64,000 nt of DNA from contig OX940863.1 in the NCBI GenBank assembly GCA_954871525.1, forward strand, positions 2,394,001 through 2,458,000. The letters run 5' to 3'. Shown here one piece after another: positions 12,305 to 22,342 of this stretch; position 1 is the first letter of the stretch, and every line of letters begins with the position of its first letter. Under the pieces are notes generated by a model. It was not told the DNA's origin, did not search any database, and was given only the letters and a program-made list of their open reading frames with translations. The translations under genes and the position numbers were made by a program. Source of the DNA: Parietaria judaica (taxonomy: Eukaryota; Streptophyta; Magnoliopsida; Rosales; Urticaceae).

Positions 12305-12706
12305 CTCGAGTGATTCGCATTAAATGGGCACGTCTCTTCAGCTTCAGCCCGTCGCACGTCTTTCGAAGGTAACCTCTTTCTCTTTCCTCTATTTATACTC
12401 TGTGTGGTATTCGAATACTATTTTCGAATTTTTAGAGAGAGAAATACTTCAAGTTCTAGTGAGATAAACTCTGCGAATCGCCATTGGAGGTGCTCTGAGG
12501 TCTTTACCTTCGTCGTCTTCTTCATCATTCTCGTGGGGAATCAGGTTCTAGTTTCTTCTCCGTTATTCTCTGTGAGTCTGTTTAGGGATTGTTCTAGGTT
12601 TCTAGATATCGTTCTTTCTATTTTCTTAAATCTTCGTGCTTTCCAGTTTCTGGGTTTTTGTGCTCGTCTAGATTTCTTTCGGTTTTTTCTAAACTATCTT
12701 TATAAG

Positions 12707-15560
12707 ATGGGTCCTAAGAAGACGGTATCGAAATGGCAAACGGAGTTTCTGACTACAGATTCTCCTAAGTCAGTTCTGAAACCTAAGGATCTGGTTAGGA
12801 TCCGGGTAGAGTATAAGATTCCCCAATCGATAGAGCTTAGATTGCCGGGTCCGGATGAACATGCCGACGAGCAGAACTCGGACGGTTGGATCTGTGTATA
12901 CCAGAGGTTTTTTGAGTCCGGGGGGCTTAGATTTCCTATTCCCGAGCTCATCCTAAGGTACCTTAGTTACCTAGGGGTTTCTATCGGGCAACTTAGCCCG
13001 AATTCTATCCGGATCTTGATGGCCTTGCTTGTCCGATCCCACGAATGTTTGTATTCACTTACAATCTAGGACTTGTTGACGGGCTTGGTCATCAAGGCCA
13101 ACGGTCAGGCCAAGGGTAGGTTTTTCCTATCCGTCAAGGAAGGGGAGATCATAACCGGTCATCCCAAGAAGGAGAGTGCTTGGACCCACAAGTATTTCTT
13201 CTTCATGGCCGGTCAGGAAACGCTCGGTTCTTGGCTGGGCTATAGGAATGAATGGGTCCACGAGATAGGTAAGGTTCTGGGTTGGGTTTTCTAATTTTTC
13301 CTATTCGGTTGTTTTTGTATGTTTGCTAATTTTTTGTCTTCATCTTATGCAGTCGAGGACCCTGAGAAGCCTAAGTCTCGTCCGATTACAGAGGAGTGGA
13401 AGGCTTTGAAGAGGAAGTTGTTTCCTAACGGTCCGGAGCTGTGGTCGAACTTCACGAAGGAGAGGTTCGAAGCTGCCGGGCTTTGGGTTGAGCCTGACGA
13501 GGAAGAATTTCCGGGTATAAATCCTAAATCTGTCTCTTTGGCTTTGTTTTGTATTTGTCTACTTTATTTTTTCTAAGTGTGGATTTTTGACGTGTAGAGG
13601 ATATGGACGCTCTTCGCCCGAAGGGTCAGAGTCTTCGTCAGAGGCGGAGACAGGAGGGTCAGACCGGAGGTTCGGCCTCTGCTGGAGCTGCTCGTCAGGA
13701 GACGGGCAGACGGGTTGAGGAGAGGGGGCCTGGCGCGTCTGCGCCGGCCAAGGCTGCTCGTCAGGAGACGAGTAGGAGGAATGATGAGACTCCTGCTCGG
13801 AAGTCTCTTGCTGAGGTCGCCTCTGGGGCGACCAAGAAGAAGGATGTCGTCGAACTTTCCGACGACGGGGAGAGCACCCCGGAGGTCACGCCTTTGGCGA
13901 AGACTTCGGAGAGGGAGGTTGTCCCTCCTTCTGCTCCTGCTCGTCCTTCCAAGGGGGTGATCCGTCCTTCTCAAGATGGAGCTGCTCCGAGGACGGGCTC
14001 AGAGGCGGCCGCGAATAGGCCGCACGAAGGAAGGGACTATGGGGTCCGGAAGAAGGCGAAGAGGGATCCGGCCCCGAAGGAGGTGGTGAGGAGGGACTCA
14101 GTCCCGAAAGGAGGCGCGAGGGCCTTGGAGAAGGGTAAGGGGGTTGCTCAGGAGAGTGAGCGCCCGAAGGAGACCTCCCGAGGTGAGGCGAGGGAGACGG
14201 GGTTGGCTCCCCCGGTGGTTGAAGGGCAGGCTAGGGAGAAGATGGTCTCCCGGAAGGCGGGGTGCACTTGGATGGGGGACAAGGGTCTCCACAAGGCACC
14301 TAAGGTGGCGGCCGGTCTTCTCCGGCAGATTACGAATGGTGGGGTCGGCAGGGTCCCCAGGAGTATTGCGGAGAAGAGGCCGTACAAGGATATGGCCGCG
14401 GCTACAACCCTGGTAAGCATTGCCGGCTTTAGGTTTGGGTGTTTGCTTTATTTCCTAATTTTTTCTAACTTTACTTTTTGGACGTGCAGCTCGTCGCCTC
14501 CATTAATGACATGGTCCTCGATTATGCGGACCAATTATATGAGGCTAAAGAGGGCGCGCAAGCCTCCGAGCAGCTTGCGCTGAAGGAGAGGGAGTTGGCT
14601 GATGCCGTGGAGGGCATCCGGGTGAAGGCGGAGCAGATCGTCGTCATGGGCAAGAAGGTTGCCGCTTGCGATGCTCGGATCAAGGGGCTCGGGAATACGG
14701 TCATCGATCTCCGGGAGAAGCTGTCAAACGCTACCCGGACGATTGAGGAGGCTCAAGGCGTGAGCGAAGCGGCCGCCAGGCAGATGCTGGCCTCTGACGC
14801 GGCCAAAGGACGGGCAGAGGAGTTGGCCAAGAGGAAGGAGGAGGAGGCCTTGGCCTTGAAGGAGGACGTGCAGCGCCTTGCTGCCGAGCTGGCTGAAGCC
14901 CGGCAACGATCCGCCGATCGCGAGGCTGAGAAGAAAGTTGTCCGTGCCCGATATCGCCGAAAGGTGGAGGAAAGGGACGCGCTAATCGCGTGGTACAAAG
15001 GTACGGCTGCTGACAACAGTTGCTTGGATCAAGCCGAAGGTTGCCTCGAGCTGATCCAAGACATCATTGACGGCAACGTCCAAGATTTCGAGGCTGAGAA
15101 GGAGGTCCTAGAAGGCAACGCTGCTCGCTACCAAGCTCTCTTGGACGCGGTTCCGGCACCGCTGATAGGGTCTCCGGCTCTGTCTCCAGATGCCGAGTTG
15201 ACCGGTGTTCCTCTTGTAGATTTGAGCCTTCGGTCCGAGCAATCGTCCGCCAAGGAGTCTGCCTCCGAAGATCCCGCCATCGAGCCCGTCGTTGAAGATC
15301 CCGTGGCCGGAGTGACCGTCGTCGATGAGCCCACCTTGCCCGCCATTGCTGACACCGAGGAGGTGATCCTCGAGGAGCCGACCCTGAACGAGCCCGTTGC
15401 TGCCGAGGAGACCGTCGCCCTTGAAGAGCCGATCCTGGACGGGCCCGCCGTCGCCGAGGAGACTTCCGAGCATGGAGCCCAAGCCGGCGAAGGAGAAGGA
15501 GAAGAGAATGAGGAGGAGGAGGACCGAGAGGTCGTGGGGGTACCCGGGGTCGACACATAG
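12707..15560 (+). CDS. Antisense spliced ORF of the Tat element (Transposase_28-like)
   Basis: Plus-strand exons at 12707-13268, 13353-13514, 13598-14412 and 14490-15560 have GT-AG junctions and matching phases, giving about 869 codons. The N-terminal part (VEYKIPQSIELRLPGPDEHA ... GWICVYQRFFESGGLRFPIP ... LSPNSIRILMAL) resembles the putative gypsy-type transposon domain PF04195, found in antisense ORFs of Tat elements (as in Grande and Retand). The middle is Arg/Gly/Ala/Glu-rich and disordered. Exon 4 is a long Ala/Glu/Lys/Arg coiled coil ending in a Glu/Pro-rich acidic tail. One in-frame TAG (13067-13069) interrupts exon 1. The function of this protein family is unknown. Confidence 0.7.
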
Positions 15561-16026
15561 AGTGTCCCCCATTTTTTTTTTTGTTTTTCGATTAATAAGG
15601 CCACAGGCCAAAACAATTTCTATGGGCAAGTCTACGGCGACTTGAACCCTTTTTTGTAAGATTTTGGATATGCCCGCGGTTAGGGCTTTTGCTATTTTCT
15701 ATTCTATATCATGCTCGTCATTTCCTTGCTATACTTTATTTGCCTGTGTTTCTAAGTTAATTTTCTAATCGTACTTTTCTATATATGCTTTTCTATCTGA
15801 GGTTCCGAATGTCCTATCGTATGCTAGGATAAATAACAAAAGATTGAAGGTTTGAAATCTGCTAAGTATAAAAAATGCACGGGTACCTTTTGTTGTTGTG
15901 CTCCTTTGACACTTCTCGTCTAGTCTGTTCTGTCCGTCCATCACAATGTTCCGCAGGTCGTGCTTTCTGAAAAACACATTTGTAAAAGCCAGATGTATGT
16001 TGTTACATATTTTTTTTTTTGGAGGG

Positions 16027-16300
16027 TCAGGCTTGTTGCCTTAAGGGACGGGTTGGATGCCCGGTTAGGTTTGTTACCCGGATAGGCTTGTTGCCCTATG
16101 TGACGGGTTAGTTACCCGGGTAGGCTTGTTGCCTTATGCAATGGGTTTGTTACCCGGGTAGGTTTGTTACCTTATGTGGGGGTTTGTTACCCGGATAGGT
16201 TTGTTACCTTCTGTGATAGGTCTGTTACCCGGGTAGGTTTGTTACCTTAGGTGATGGGTCTGTTACCCGGGTAGGCCTGTCGCCTTGACGGGGGTTTTGG
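16027..16300. repeat. 38-bp tandem array between pol and the antisense ORF
   Basis: TAGG(C/T)TTGTTRCC recurs at 16083, 16121, 16159, 16196, 16234 and 16272, a period of 37-38 bp, in about seven imperfect units with alternating TTACCCGG and TAGGTTTGTTACC blocks. The array sits between the stop of integrase (minus) and the stop of the antisense ORF (plus), where two convergent transcripts would end. It is not a CRISPR array: there are no unique spacers. Confidence 0.85.
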
Positions 16301-16473
16301 GACATTTTTCCTTTTAGGCCGGTTCTATTGAGTCTTGCGATTCATGGTTCTCGGGCCTATTTGGTTTTGGGTTTGGATTGAGACTGCGCCCATCGTTTAG
16401 GATGGGCTGCCTACGTACCCCAAATTTGGGGATCAAGTCATTACGTAGTTCAGGGGAGACCGGGTAGGTCGGG

Positions 16474-18813
16474 TTAGGCGTAGTATTTCCTTAAGTGCAT
16501 GGCATTCCAGCTGCGGAGGACTCTTGTTCCATCCGGGGTGGCTAGCCGGTATACTCCAGGTTTTACTACTTCGGTGACGATGTAAGGTCCTTCCCAGTTA
16601 GCCCCGAGCTTGCCCGCATTCAGCTCGGCGGTGTTCTGGAAAACTTTTCTGAGGACCAGCTCTCCCACCATGAATTTTCGACGTTTGACCTTTGAATTAT
16701 AGTACCTAGCTATCGAGTTTTGATAGTTAGCAATTCTTATTAAAGCTTGTTCTCGTCTTTCGTCGATGTAGTCGAGCTGGTCTTCCCTCATTTCGTCATT
16801 GAGTTCTGCGTCCAAAGGGGCGAATTCCCTTCGAAGGCTGGGTGTCTCTATCTCTGCTGGTATTACGGCCTCAGTGCCGTGTACCATTGAGAAGGGGGTT
16901 TCCCCGGTGGCCCTACGCGGGGTAGTTCTGTAGGACCAGAGGACTCCTATGAGCTCGTCTGCCCATCGTCCTTTTTTGGTGTCTAGGCGTCTCTTGATTC
17001 CGTCCACTATTACCCGGTTAGCTACTTCGGCTTGACCATTGCCTTGAGGATATCTCGGAGTGGACGTGTTCAAGGATATTTTCCAGTTTATGCAGAAGTT
17101 CTGGAATCTCGTTGAAATGAATTGTGGTCCATTGTCAGCTATTATCTCTTTTGGGAGGCCGAATCTACTGATGATGTTTTTCCATAGGAAATTTTCTACA
17201 TCGACATCCTTAATGTTTGCGTATGATTCTGCCTCCACCCATTTTGAGAAGTAGTCGGTCACGACGAGTAGGAACCTCTTCCCGGCCGGGGCCAGGGGGA
17301 ACGGTCCTACTATGTCCATGGACCATTTCATGAACGGGTATGGGACTGAAACTGACGAGAGTTCTTCTGCTGGTCTATGTATGGATGGGGAGTGTCTTTG
17401 GCATTTGTCGCACCTTTTGGCGTAGTTTTCACTGTCCGCCAACATAGTGGCCCAAAAAAAACCTTGCCTTTTTGCTTTGTTTGCTAAAGATCGTCCTCCC
17501 GAATGGTTGCCGCATTCTCCCGAATGGATTTCGTGAAGTACTATTTGAGCCTCGGTCTTCCCTAGGTATCTTAGGTAGGGTCCGGTGTAGCTACGTTTGT
17601 ACAACTTTTCCCCGATCATGCAAAATCTAGCGCTCTGGATCCTTAGTTTCCTAGCTTTTTGCTTGTCTCGAGGTTTGGCTCCGGTTAGGATGTAGTTAAT
17701 GATTGGGGTCCTCCAATCATCCCCTTCTATTCGGATATTGCAAACTTCGCGGGTTAAGCTGGGTTCGTCTATCGTTTCGACCGGGATTATCCTTTTGACC
17801 TCGGGGTCCGAAGTCGAAGCTAATCCGGCCAGTGCGTCTGCTGACGCATTTTCACTCCTCGGTATTTGGACTATTTCGACGTGTTCGAATTGTTGAATTA
17901 AGCCTTTTACTACCGAGAGGTATTTTTCCATCCTGTCATCTCGGGTAGCATACTCGCCACTGATCTGACTGGTAACTAGTTTTGAGTCGAAGTGGGCCCT
18001 TACTTTCCGGGCTCCCACGGCTTTTGCTAGTTTGAGGCCGGCGATGAGGGCCTCGTACTCGGTCTCGTTGTTTGTCGCGTGGAATTTCAGTCGAAATGAT
18101 TGTTCCAACACTTCTCCCGTGGGGGATATCAAACGAATTCCGATCCCGGATCCGCCTTGGTTTGACGCGCCGTCGACTTCGAGTTTCCATTCTCCGTCCT
18201 CGTGGCCCTCTTTTGAACCGTCGGCTGGTAATTCGATGAGAAAGTCAGCCAATACTTGTGATTTCGCACAGGTTCGGATCTTGTATTCTATGTCGAATTC
18301 GCTCAATTCGACGGCCCATTTCGTGAGCCTTCCCGATTGATTCGGGCTGTGGAGGATGATTCTCAAAGGTTGGGTCGTCATTACCATGATGGTATGGGAC
18401 TGAAAGTAAGGCCGAAGCTTCCTCGCTGCGGTTATCATTGCTAGCGCGAGTTTTTCTATTGCCGGGTATCTGGTTTCAGCGTCTTCCAAAGATTTGCTGA
18501 TGTAGAAGATCGGCTTTTGCTCTCCGCGGTCCTCTCTCACGATTACTCCACTCACCGCCGATGGTGAGACAGCCAGATATAAAAACAATGGCTCTCCCAA
18601 GATTGGTCTGGTGAGTATTGGTGGGGTGGAGAGGTACCTTTTCAGCTTTTGGAAGGCCTCTTCGCACTCTTCGGTCCATTCGAACTTTTTATTACCTTTC
18701 AAAAATTTGTAGAAGGGCAAACATTTGTCCGTGGCTCTTGATATGAACCGGTTAAGAGCGGCGATTCTCCCAGTCAGCCTTTGCGTCTCTCGAACAGTCC
18801 TTGGGGAGGGCAT
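16474..18813 (-). CDS. RT connection, dual RNase H and integrase
   Basis: This 779-residue segment is in frame with RT. Residues about 25-195 are the Ty3-type RNase H. Two of its catalytic aspartates are missing (LYLAVSPSA for D.DAS, MTTQPL for TDQPL), so it is a degenerate connection domain. Residues about 210-335 are a second RNase H with all four acidic residues: LEVDGASNQG, NNETEYEALIAG, HFDSKLVTSQ and ENASADALA. Integrase follows with an HHCC zinc finger (CDKCQ, about 430-470), the DDE core (SMDIVGPF, IADNGPQF, PQGNGQAEVANR) and a C-terminal GPY-like stretch (NWEGPYIVTEVV). Its stop is at 16474. Confidence 0.9.
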   Translation of the reverse strand: MPSPRTVRETQRLTGRIAALNRFISRATDKCLPFYKFLKGNKKFEWTEECEEAFQKLKRYLSTPPILTRPILGEPLFLYLAVSPSAVSGVIVREDRGEQKPIFYISKSLEDAETRYPAIEKLALAMITAARKLRPYFQSHTIMVMTTQPLRIILHSPNQSGRLTKWAVELSEFDIEYKIRTCAKSQVLADFLIELPADGSKEGHEDGEWKLEVDGASNQGGSGIGIRLISPTGEVLEQSFRLKFHATNNETEYEALIAGLKLAKAVGARKVRAHFDSKLVTSQISGEYATRDDRMEKYLSVVKGLIQQFEHVEIVQIPRSENASADALAGLASTSDPEVKRIIPVETIDEPSLTREVCNIRIEGDDWRTPIINYILTGAKPRDKQKARKLRIQSARFCMIGEKLYKRSYTGPYLRYLGKTEAQIVLHEIHSGECGNHSGGRSLANKAKRQGFFWATMLADSENYAKRCDKCQRHSPSIHRPAEELSSVSVPYPFMKWSMDIVGPFPLAPAGKRFLLVVTDYFSKWVEAESYANIKDVDVENFLWKNIISRFGLPKEIIADNGPQFISTRFQNFCINWKISLNTSTPRYPQGNGQAEVANRVIVDGIKRRLDTKKGRWADELIGVLWSYRTTPRRATGETPFSMVHGTEAVIPAEIETPSLRREFAPLDAELNDEMREDQLDYIDERREQALIRIANYQNSIARYYNSKVKRRKFMVGELVLRKVFQNTAELNAGKLGANWEGPYIVTEVVKPGVYRLATPDGTRVLRSWNAMHLRKYYA

Positions 18814-18816
18814 GTT

Positions 18817-19749
18817 CTAGAGGGCATTTATCTGGTCGGGATTGGCTTCTATACCTCGCTGTGTGACCAGATAACCTAGGAATTTTCCTGAAGTTACCCC
18901 GAAGATGCATTTCGTCGGGTTGAGCTTCATTTGATACTTTCGTAGTATGTTGAAGCAGTCTTCTAGGTGGGTCACGTGATCCGTTGCTTGGGAAGACTTT
19001 ACCAGCATATCATCGATGTAGACTTCCATAGTTTTACCGAGTTGTTCGGCGAGCATTTGGTTGACTAATCTTTGATATGTGGCTCCGGCGTTTTTCAATC
19101 CGAAGGGCATAACTTTGTAACAGTATATTCCTCTATCGGTTATGAATGCCGTTTTTTCTTGGTCCTCGGGGTGCATTAGGATCTGATTGTATCCCGAGAA
19201 TGCGTCCATAAATGACAGTAGTTCGTGCCCACATGTTGCTTTAACTAGACGGTCGATATGGGGCATTGGGAAACTGTCTTTTGGACAAGCTTTGTTCAGG
19301 TCGGTAAAGTCGATGCAAACTCTAGCCTTCCCGTTTTTCTTCTTCACGACCACTGTATTTGCTAACCAGTCCGGGTATTTGACTTCCCTGATGGATCTGG
19401 TTTGCAGCAGTTTTGTGACTTCTTCGTTTACGGCTTGGGCCCTGTCCGGGCCTAGCTTTCGCCTTTTTTGTTTCACCGGCTTGTAGCTCGGATCTACATT
19501 TAGGCGATGGGTTGTGATGTTTGGGTCTATGCCGGGCATGTCCTTGTGAGACCAAGCAAAACAATCCCGATTTTTGGTCAGGAATTTGAGGAGATCTTTT
19601 CTGACGTTATTATCTAGTCCTTTCCCGATTCCTACCCGGTGGTCCGGGTTGTCGGGGTCGATCTGGACCTGGACTGTCATTTCCAGGTTAGGTCCGTCCG
19701 TATCGGTGGTCCTTTCCTGTTCGTCGTCCTCTTTTTCGTCTAACGCCAT
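18817..19749 (-). CDS. Reverse transcriptase portion of pol
   Basis: The 310-residue segment contains RT motifs in order: VVVKKKNGKARVCIDFTDLN, FPMPHIDRLV, FMDAFSGYNQI, KVMPFGLKNAGATYQR and the catalytic YIDDMLVKS. It then reads into the thumb (GKFLGYLVTQRGIEANP) and stops at TAG (18817-18819), two codons before the next open segment in the same frame. RT copies the RNA into DNA inside the particle. Apart from the flanking stops the domain looks intact, which fits recent activity. Confidence 0.9.
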   Translation of the reverse strand: MALDEKEDDEQERTTDTDGPNLEMTVQVQIDPDNPDHRVGIGKGLDNNVRKDLLKFLTKNRDCFAWSHKDMPGIDPNITTHRLNVDPSYKPVKQKRRKLGPDRAQAVNEEVTKLLQTRSIREVKYPDWLANTVVVKKKNGKARVCIDFTDLNKACPKDSFPMPHIDRLVKATCGHELLSFMDAFSGYNQILMHPEDQEKTAFITDRGIYCYKVMPFGLKNAGATYQRLVNQMLAEQLGKTMEVYIDDMLVKSSQATDHVTHLEDCFNILRKYQMKLNPTKCIFGVTSGKFLGYLVTQRGIEANPDQINAL

Positions 19750-19755
19750 TAATTG

Positions 19756-20670
19756 CTACGCGGTAGATCGCTCCTTTCCGGCTTTGGCGGCCTGGATGTT
19801 CCGGAACGCGCTCATGTAGCAAATTCTGGATTGCTTTTGATTTCCCTTGATTTCAACAATTTTTCCCGCCCTATTCGGGAAGCGTATTAGTTGATGGTAG
19901 GTTGACGGTACGGCCTTCATCATGTGCAGCCAAGGTCTTCCTAATATCATGTTGTAAACTGACGGGCAGTCCAACACTAGGAAATTTTTGGTCTTCCCGA
20001 CCCCTGCTGCTGCGATGGACAGTCGCACCGTGCCAATGGCATTGATGGTTCCTCCATCGAAGCCGGTTAGCGGGATGGCTTCTCTGTTGATCTCTGTTTC
20101 TTCTACTCCCAGTTTTAGCAATGGCTCCAGGAAGATCACGTCGACTGAGCTCCCGTTATCGATTAGGATCCTGTCCATCGTATATGAGGAAACTAGGAGT
20201 GTGACGACCAACACATCGTCGTGCGGACCAATCAGTGTGGCCGCTTCACTATCTTTGAATGAGATCTCGAAGTCTGGCTCTTGCCTCGGTATGATTACCG
20301 GTCCGGCTTTGAGCCTCCTCTGATGGGCCTTGATGGAGTTTACCGAGTTACCATGTAGTTGGGAACCTCCCACGATAGTGTAGATTCTACCGATGGGCTC
20401 GGGGATGTCGCTGAGCTGCTCTCCGGAATTCTCCGTTTCTTCGTACGTTTGCTCGTCTGATTCCTCGAGCATGTGTACTCGTCCTCTTTTGCTAGGCTGC
20501 ATGCTTTCGCGCGGCGTTCTGTGTTGCTCTTCTCTTTTCTGGCCGGTTTGGTGTTGATTTTGGGGAGGGCTTTGCTCGATCGGTTGCCCACCTTTCAGCT
20601 CATTGCCGAAGTTTATTTCCCCCAATTCTCCATTGACGTACTTTTCCGCTAGGCGAGCACGGAGTACCAT
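19756..20670 (-). CDS. Gag C-terminus and aspartic protease
   Basis: This segment is in the same frame as gag. The Cys/His knuckle lies just upstream of the first Met, between the TAA and 20670. The protease active site is LIDNGSSVDVIF (DNGSS in place of the usual DTGSS, common in Tat elements), with a flap-like region and the LGRPWLH motif about 90 residues further on. The protease would cut the polyprotein. The segment ends at TAG (19756-19758), directly followed by CAATTA and then RT sequence in the same frame. There is no frameshift between the protease and RT segments. Confidence 0.85.
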   Translation of the reverse strand: MVLRARLAEKYVNGELGEINFGNELKGGQPIEQSPPQNQHQTGQKREEQHRTPRESMQPSKRGRVHMLEESDEQTYEETENSGEQLSDIPEPIGRIYTIVGGSQLHGNSVNSIKAHQRRLKAGPVIIPRQEPDFEISFKDSEAATLIGPHDDVLVVTLLVSSYTMDRILIDNGSSVDVIFLEPLLKLGVEETEINREAIPLTGFDGGTINAIGTVRLSIAAAGVGKTKNFLVLDCPSVYNMILGRPWLHMMKAVPSTYHQLIRFPNRAGKIVEIKGNQKQSRICYMSAFRNIQAAKAGKERSTA

Positions 20671-20751
20671 ACAATTCTTCGTATGATGTCCGAATACCTT
20701 GTGGAAGTTACACCACGCTTTTGGGTCGTGCTTTGGGAAACCTTCGTGGCT

Positions 20752-22341
20752 TTATGGTGGGAAGTCTCTCGAGCTGACCAGGACTTCTCCAGGGGTTTCT
20801 TCTGCCTCGATCTGTTCTTCGAACTCCGCAGTTTCCGAATTTACGTTGAAAACGTACGGGCTTCGCGGGTTGGACCCGTTGTTGGCCCTCGGATTCTGGG
20901 TTTGGAATGGGTGCTTCTGGACTGGAGGGGGATTCCTTTGTCCCCTGAATGGGATGCTGTGATTCCCGGCCCTAGGCGGCGGCTGCTGCCCGGGTGGCCC
21001 GGTATTCCGCTGGTGAACGGGTAGAGACCCATGTCTCCTTTGCATGGCTTCGAGCTCTTCGTCATGCCTGATCCAGTTGGATGATCTGTGGATTACATCT
21101 TCGATGGAGTCGTAACGATTCACGACGATGTCCGTTTTGAACTTCGAGTCGTACCATAATCCGGCCGTGAGAGCGGCTATGGCGGTTTCGTCACTGATCC
21201 CGTTTATTTTGACCATGGTCTTTTTGAACCTGGTCATGAAAGCTCTGAGGGGCTCTCCTCTCTCTTGCCGCAAAGCATAGAAGTTCGCCGCCGTGATCTC
21301 AGTTTCCATAAACATGGAAAAATGTTTGAGAAAAAGGGTCGTTAGCTGTCCGAAGTTGTCTATGGAACGCGGTTCAAGTTTCGAGAACCATTCCATCGCC
21401 GGGCCGACCAAATTCTCAGAGAAGTATTGGCAGCGCCCGGCATCCAATTCGTGCGCTTCCAGATGGGCTCGCCCCATCGCAATCCTGAAGGACCTCAAGT
21501 GCACTTTGGGATCGGTTGTCCCGTCGTACTTAGGCACATATACTCGTCCGCCTTCCCTGAGTACGACGTTAGTTATGACGGACTTAAAGGGTGTCCTTTC
21601 TGCCTCCTCCACTAGACGTTCTATCTCGGGGGCAGCGGTAGTAGCGCTGTGCACGCGAGAGCGCACGTGAATGAGCTTCTCATTCATTTCGGCCATTGAG
21701 CGTTTGAGCTCCTCCAGTTCTGTGCGTTGGGGAGCTCGTTCGGGACGCACAGCCTGGAGGGGTTCCTGCCCGTACACCGGGCTGGGATGCCTCGGATACG
21801 TGACCGGGTGGCCGTTGAGGGCCTGGCTGATGTTACGGCTTTGCTCGTACCCCGATTGTCGGTTTTGGGGTTTCGGGCGTTGGTAACTGCTCGAAGCAAC
21901 ATTCCCCGCGTTAGACGGGTAGAGACCCGTCAGGGGGGTGAAAAGGGGTGTTCCTGTTTCAGGAGGCGGGGGAGGTGTTGCGGGCCTAGGGCCGCTGGGT
22001 AGTCGGGGCTGGTTTCGCCTTGGCGCTTGCAGATTGTCCACGTCGGCAAAGTCGAAGTGGACAGCGTCGAGCCCGGTCCTGCCTTGATACCCAGAGTTTT
22101 GTCCCGGATCAGTCCGGTTGGTGTTCTGACGACGCTCATTTCGGGCTTGGTTGGCTTCCAGAGATTCGAGTCGTTGGCGTAGCTCTCGATTCTCTGCAGC
22201 GCTAGCCTCTAGCTGAGATTGTAGGTTGCTTGATTCCGAGTTTGGATCTGGGTTGTTCACCTCAGACCCGTTCACGGTTGCGACTTCATTGTTGCTCATG
22301 TTCGCGGAGTGCTTTGAGCTTTTAGGAGTTAGCGAGATCAA
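20752..22341 (-). CDS. gag: Gag (capsid) portion, ends at in-frame TAA
   Basis: The 529-residue frame has a Ser/Asn/Gln-rich N-terminus, a heptad-like stretch near residues 40-75, and a Retrotrans_gag domain at about 290-400 (VGPAMEWFSKLEP ... LRAFMTRFKKT). The first Met abuts the primer-binding site, so the second Met at 22299 is a likelier start. The frame stops at TAA (20752-20754) but continues open in the same frame into a Cys/His motif (WCNFHKVFGHHTKNC) that belongs to the end of Gag. The stop therefore truncates Gag just before its nucleic-acid-binding knuckle. Role: forms the virus-like particle that packages the element RNA. Confidence 0.85.
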   Translation of the reverse strand: MISLTPKSSKHSANMSNNEVATVNGSEVNNPDPNSESSNLQSQLEASAAENRELRQRLESLEANQARNERRQNTNRTDPGQNSGYQGRTGLDAVHFDFADVDNLQAPRRNQPRLPSGPRPATPPPPPETGTPLFTPLTGLYPSNAGNVASSSYQRPKPQNRQSGYEQSRNISQALNGHPVTYPRHPSPVYGQEPLQAVRPERAPQRTELEELKRSMAEMNEKLIHVRSRVHSATTAAPEIERLVEEAERTPFKSVITNVVLREGGRVYVPKYDGTTDPKVHLRSFRIAMGRAHLEAHELDAGRCQYFSENLVGPAMEWFSKLEPRSIDNFGQLTTLFLKHFSMFMETEITAANFYALRQERGEPLRAFMTRFKKTMVKINGISDETAIAALTAGLWYDSKFKTDIVVNRYDSIEDVIHRSSNWIRHDEELEAMQRRHGSLPVHQRNTGPPGQQPPPRAGNHSIPFRGQRNPPPVQKHPFQTQNPRANNGSNPRSPYVFNVNSETAEFEEQIEAEETPGEVLVSSRDFPP

Positions 22342-22342
22342 T

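Noticed and set aside
13573..15645. Several long open frames on the minus strand and in other plus-strand frames
   Set aside because: They are shadows of the GC-rich antisense ORF; they have no domains and their composition follows from the overlapping frame.
16027..16300. CRISPR-like repeat array
   Set aside because: The units are contiguous with no unique spacers and the DNA is plant nuclear; it is a tandem repeat in a retrotransposon.
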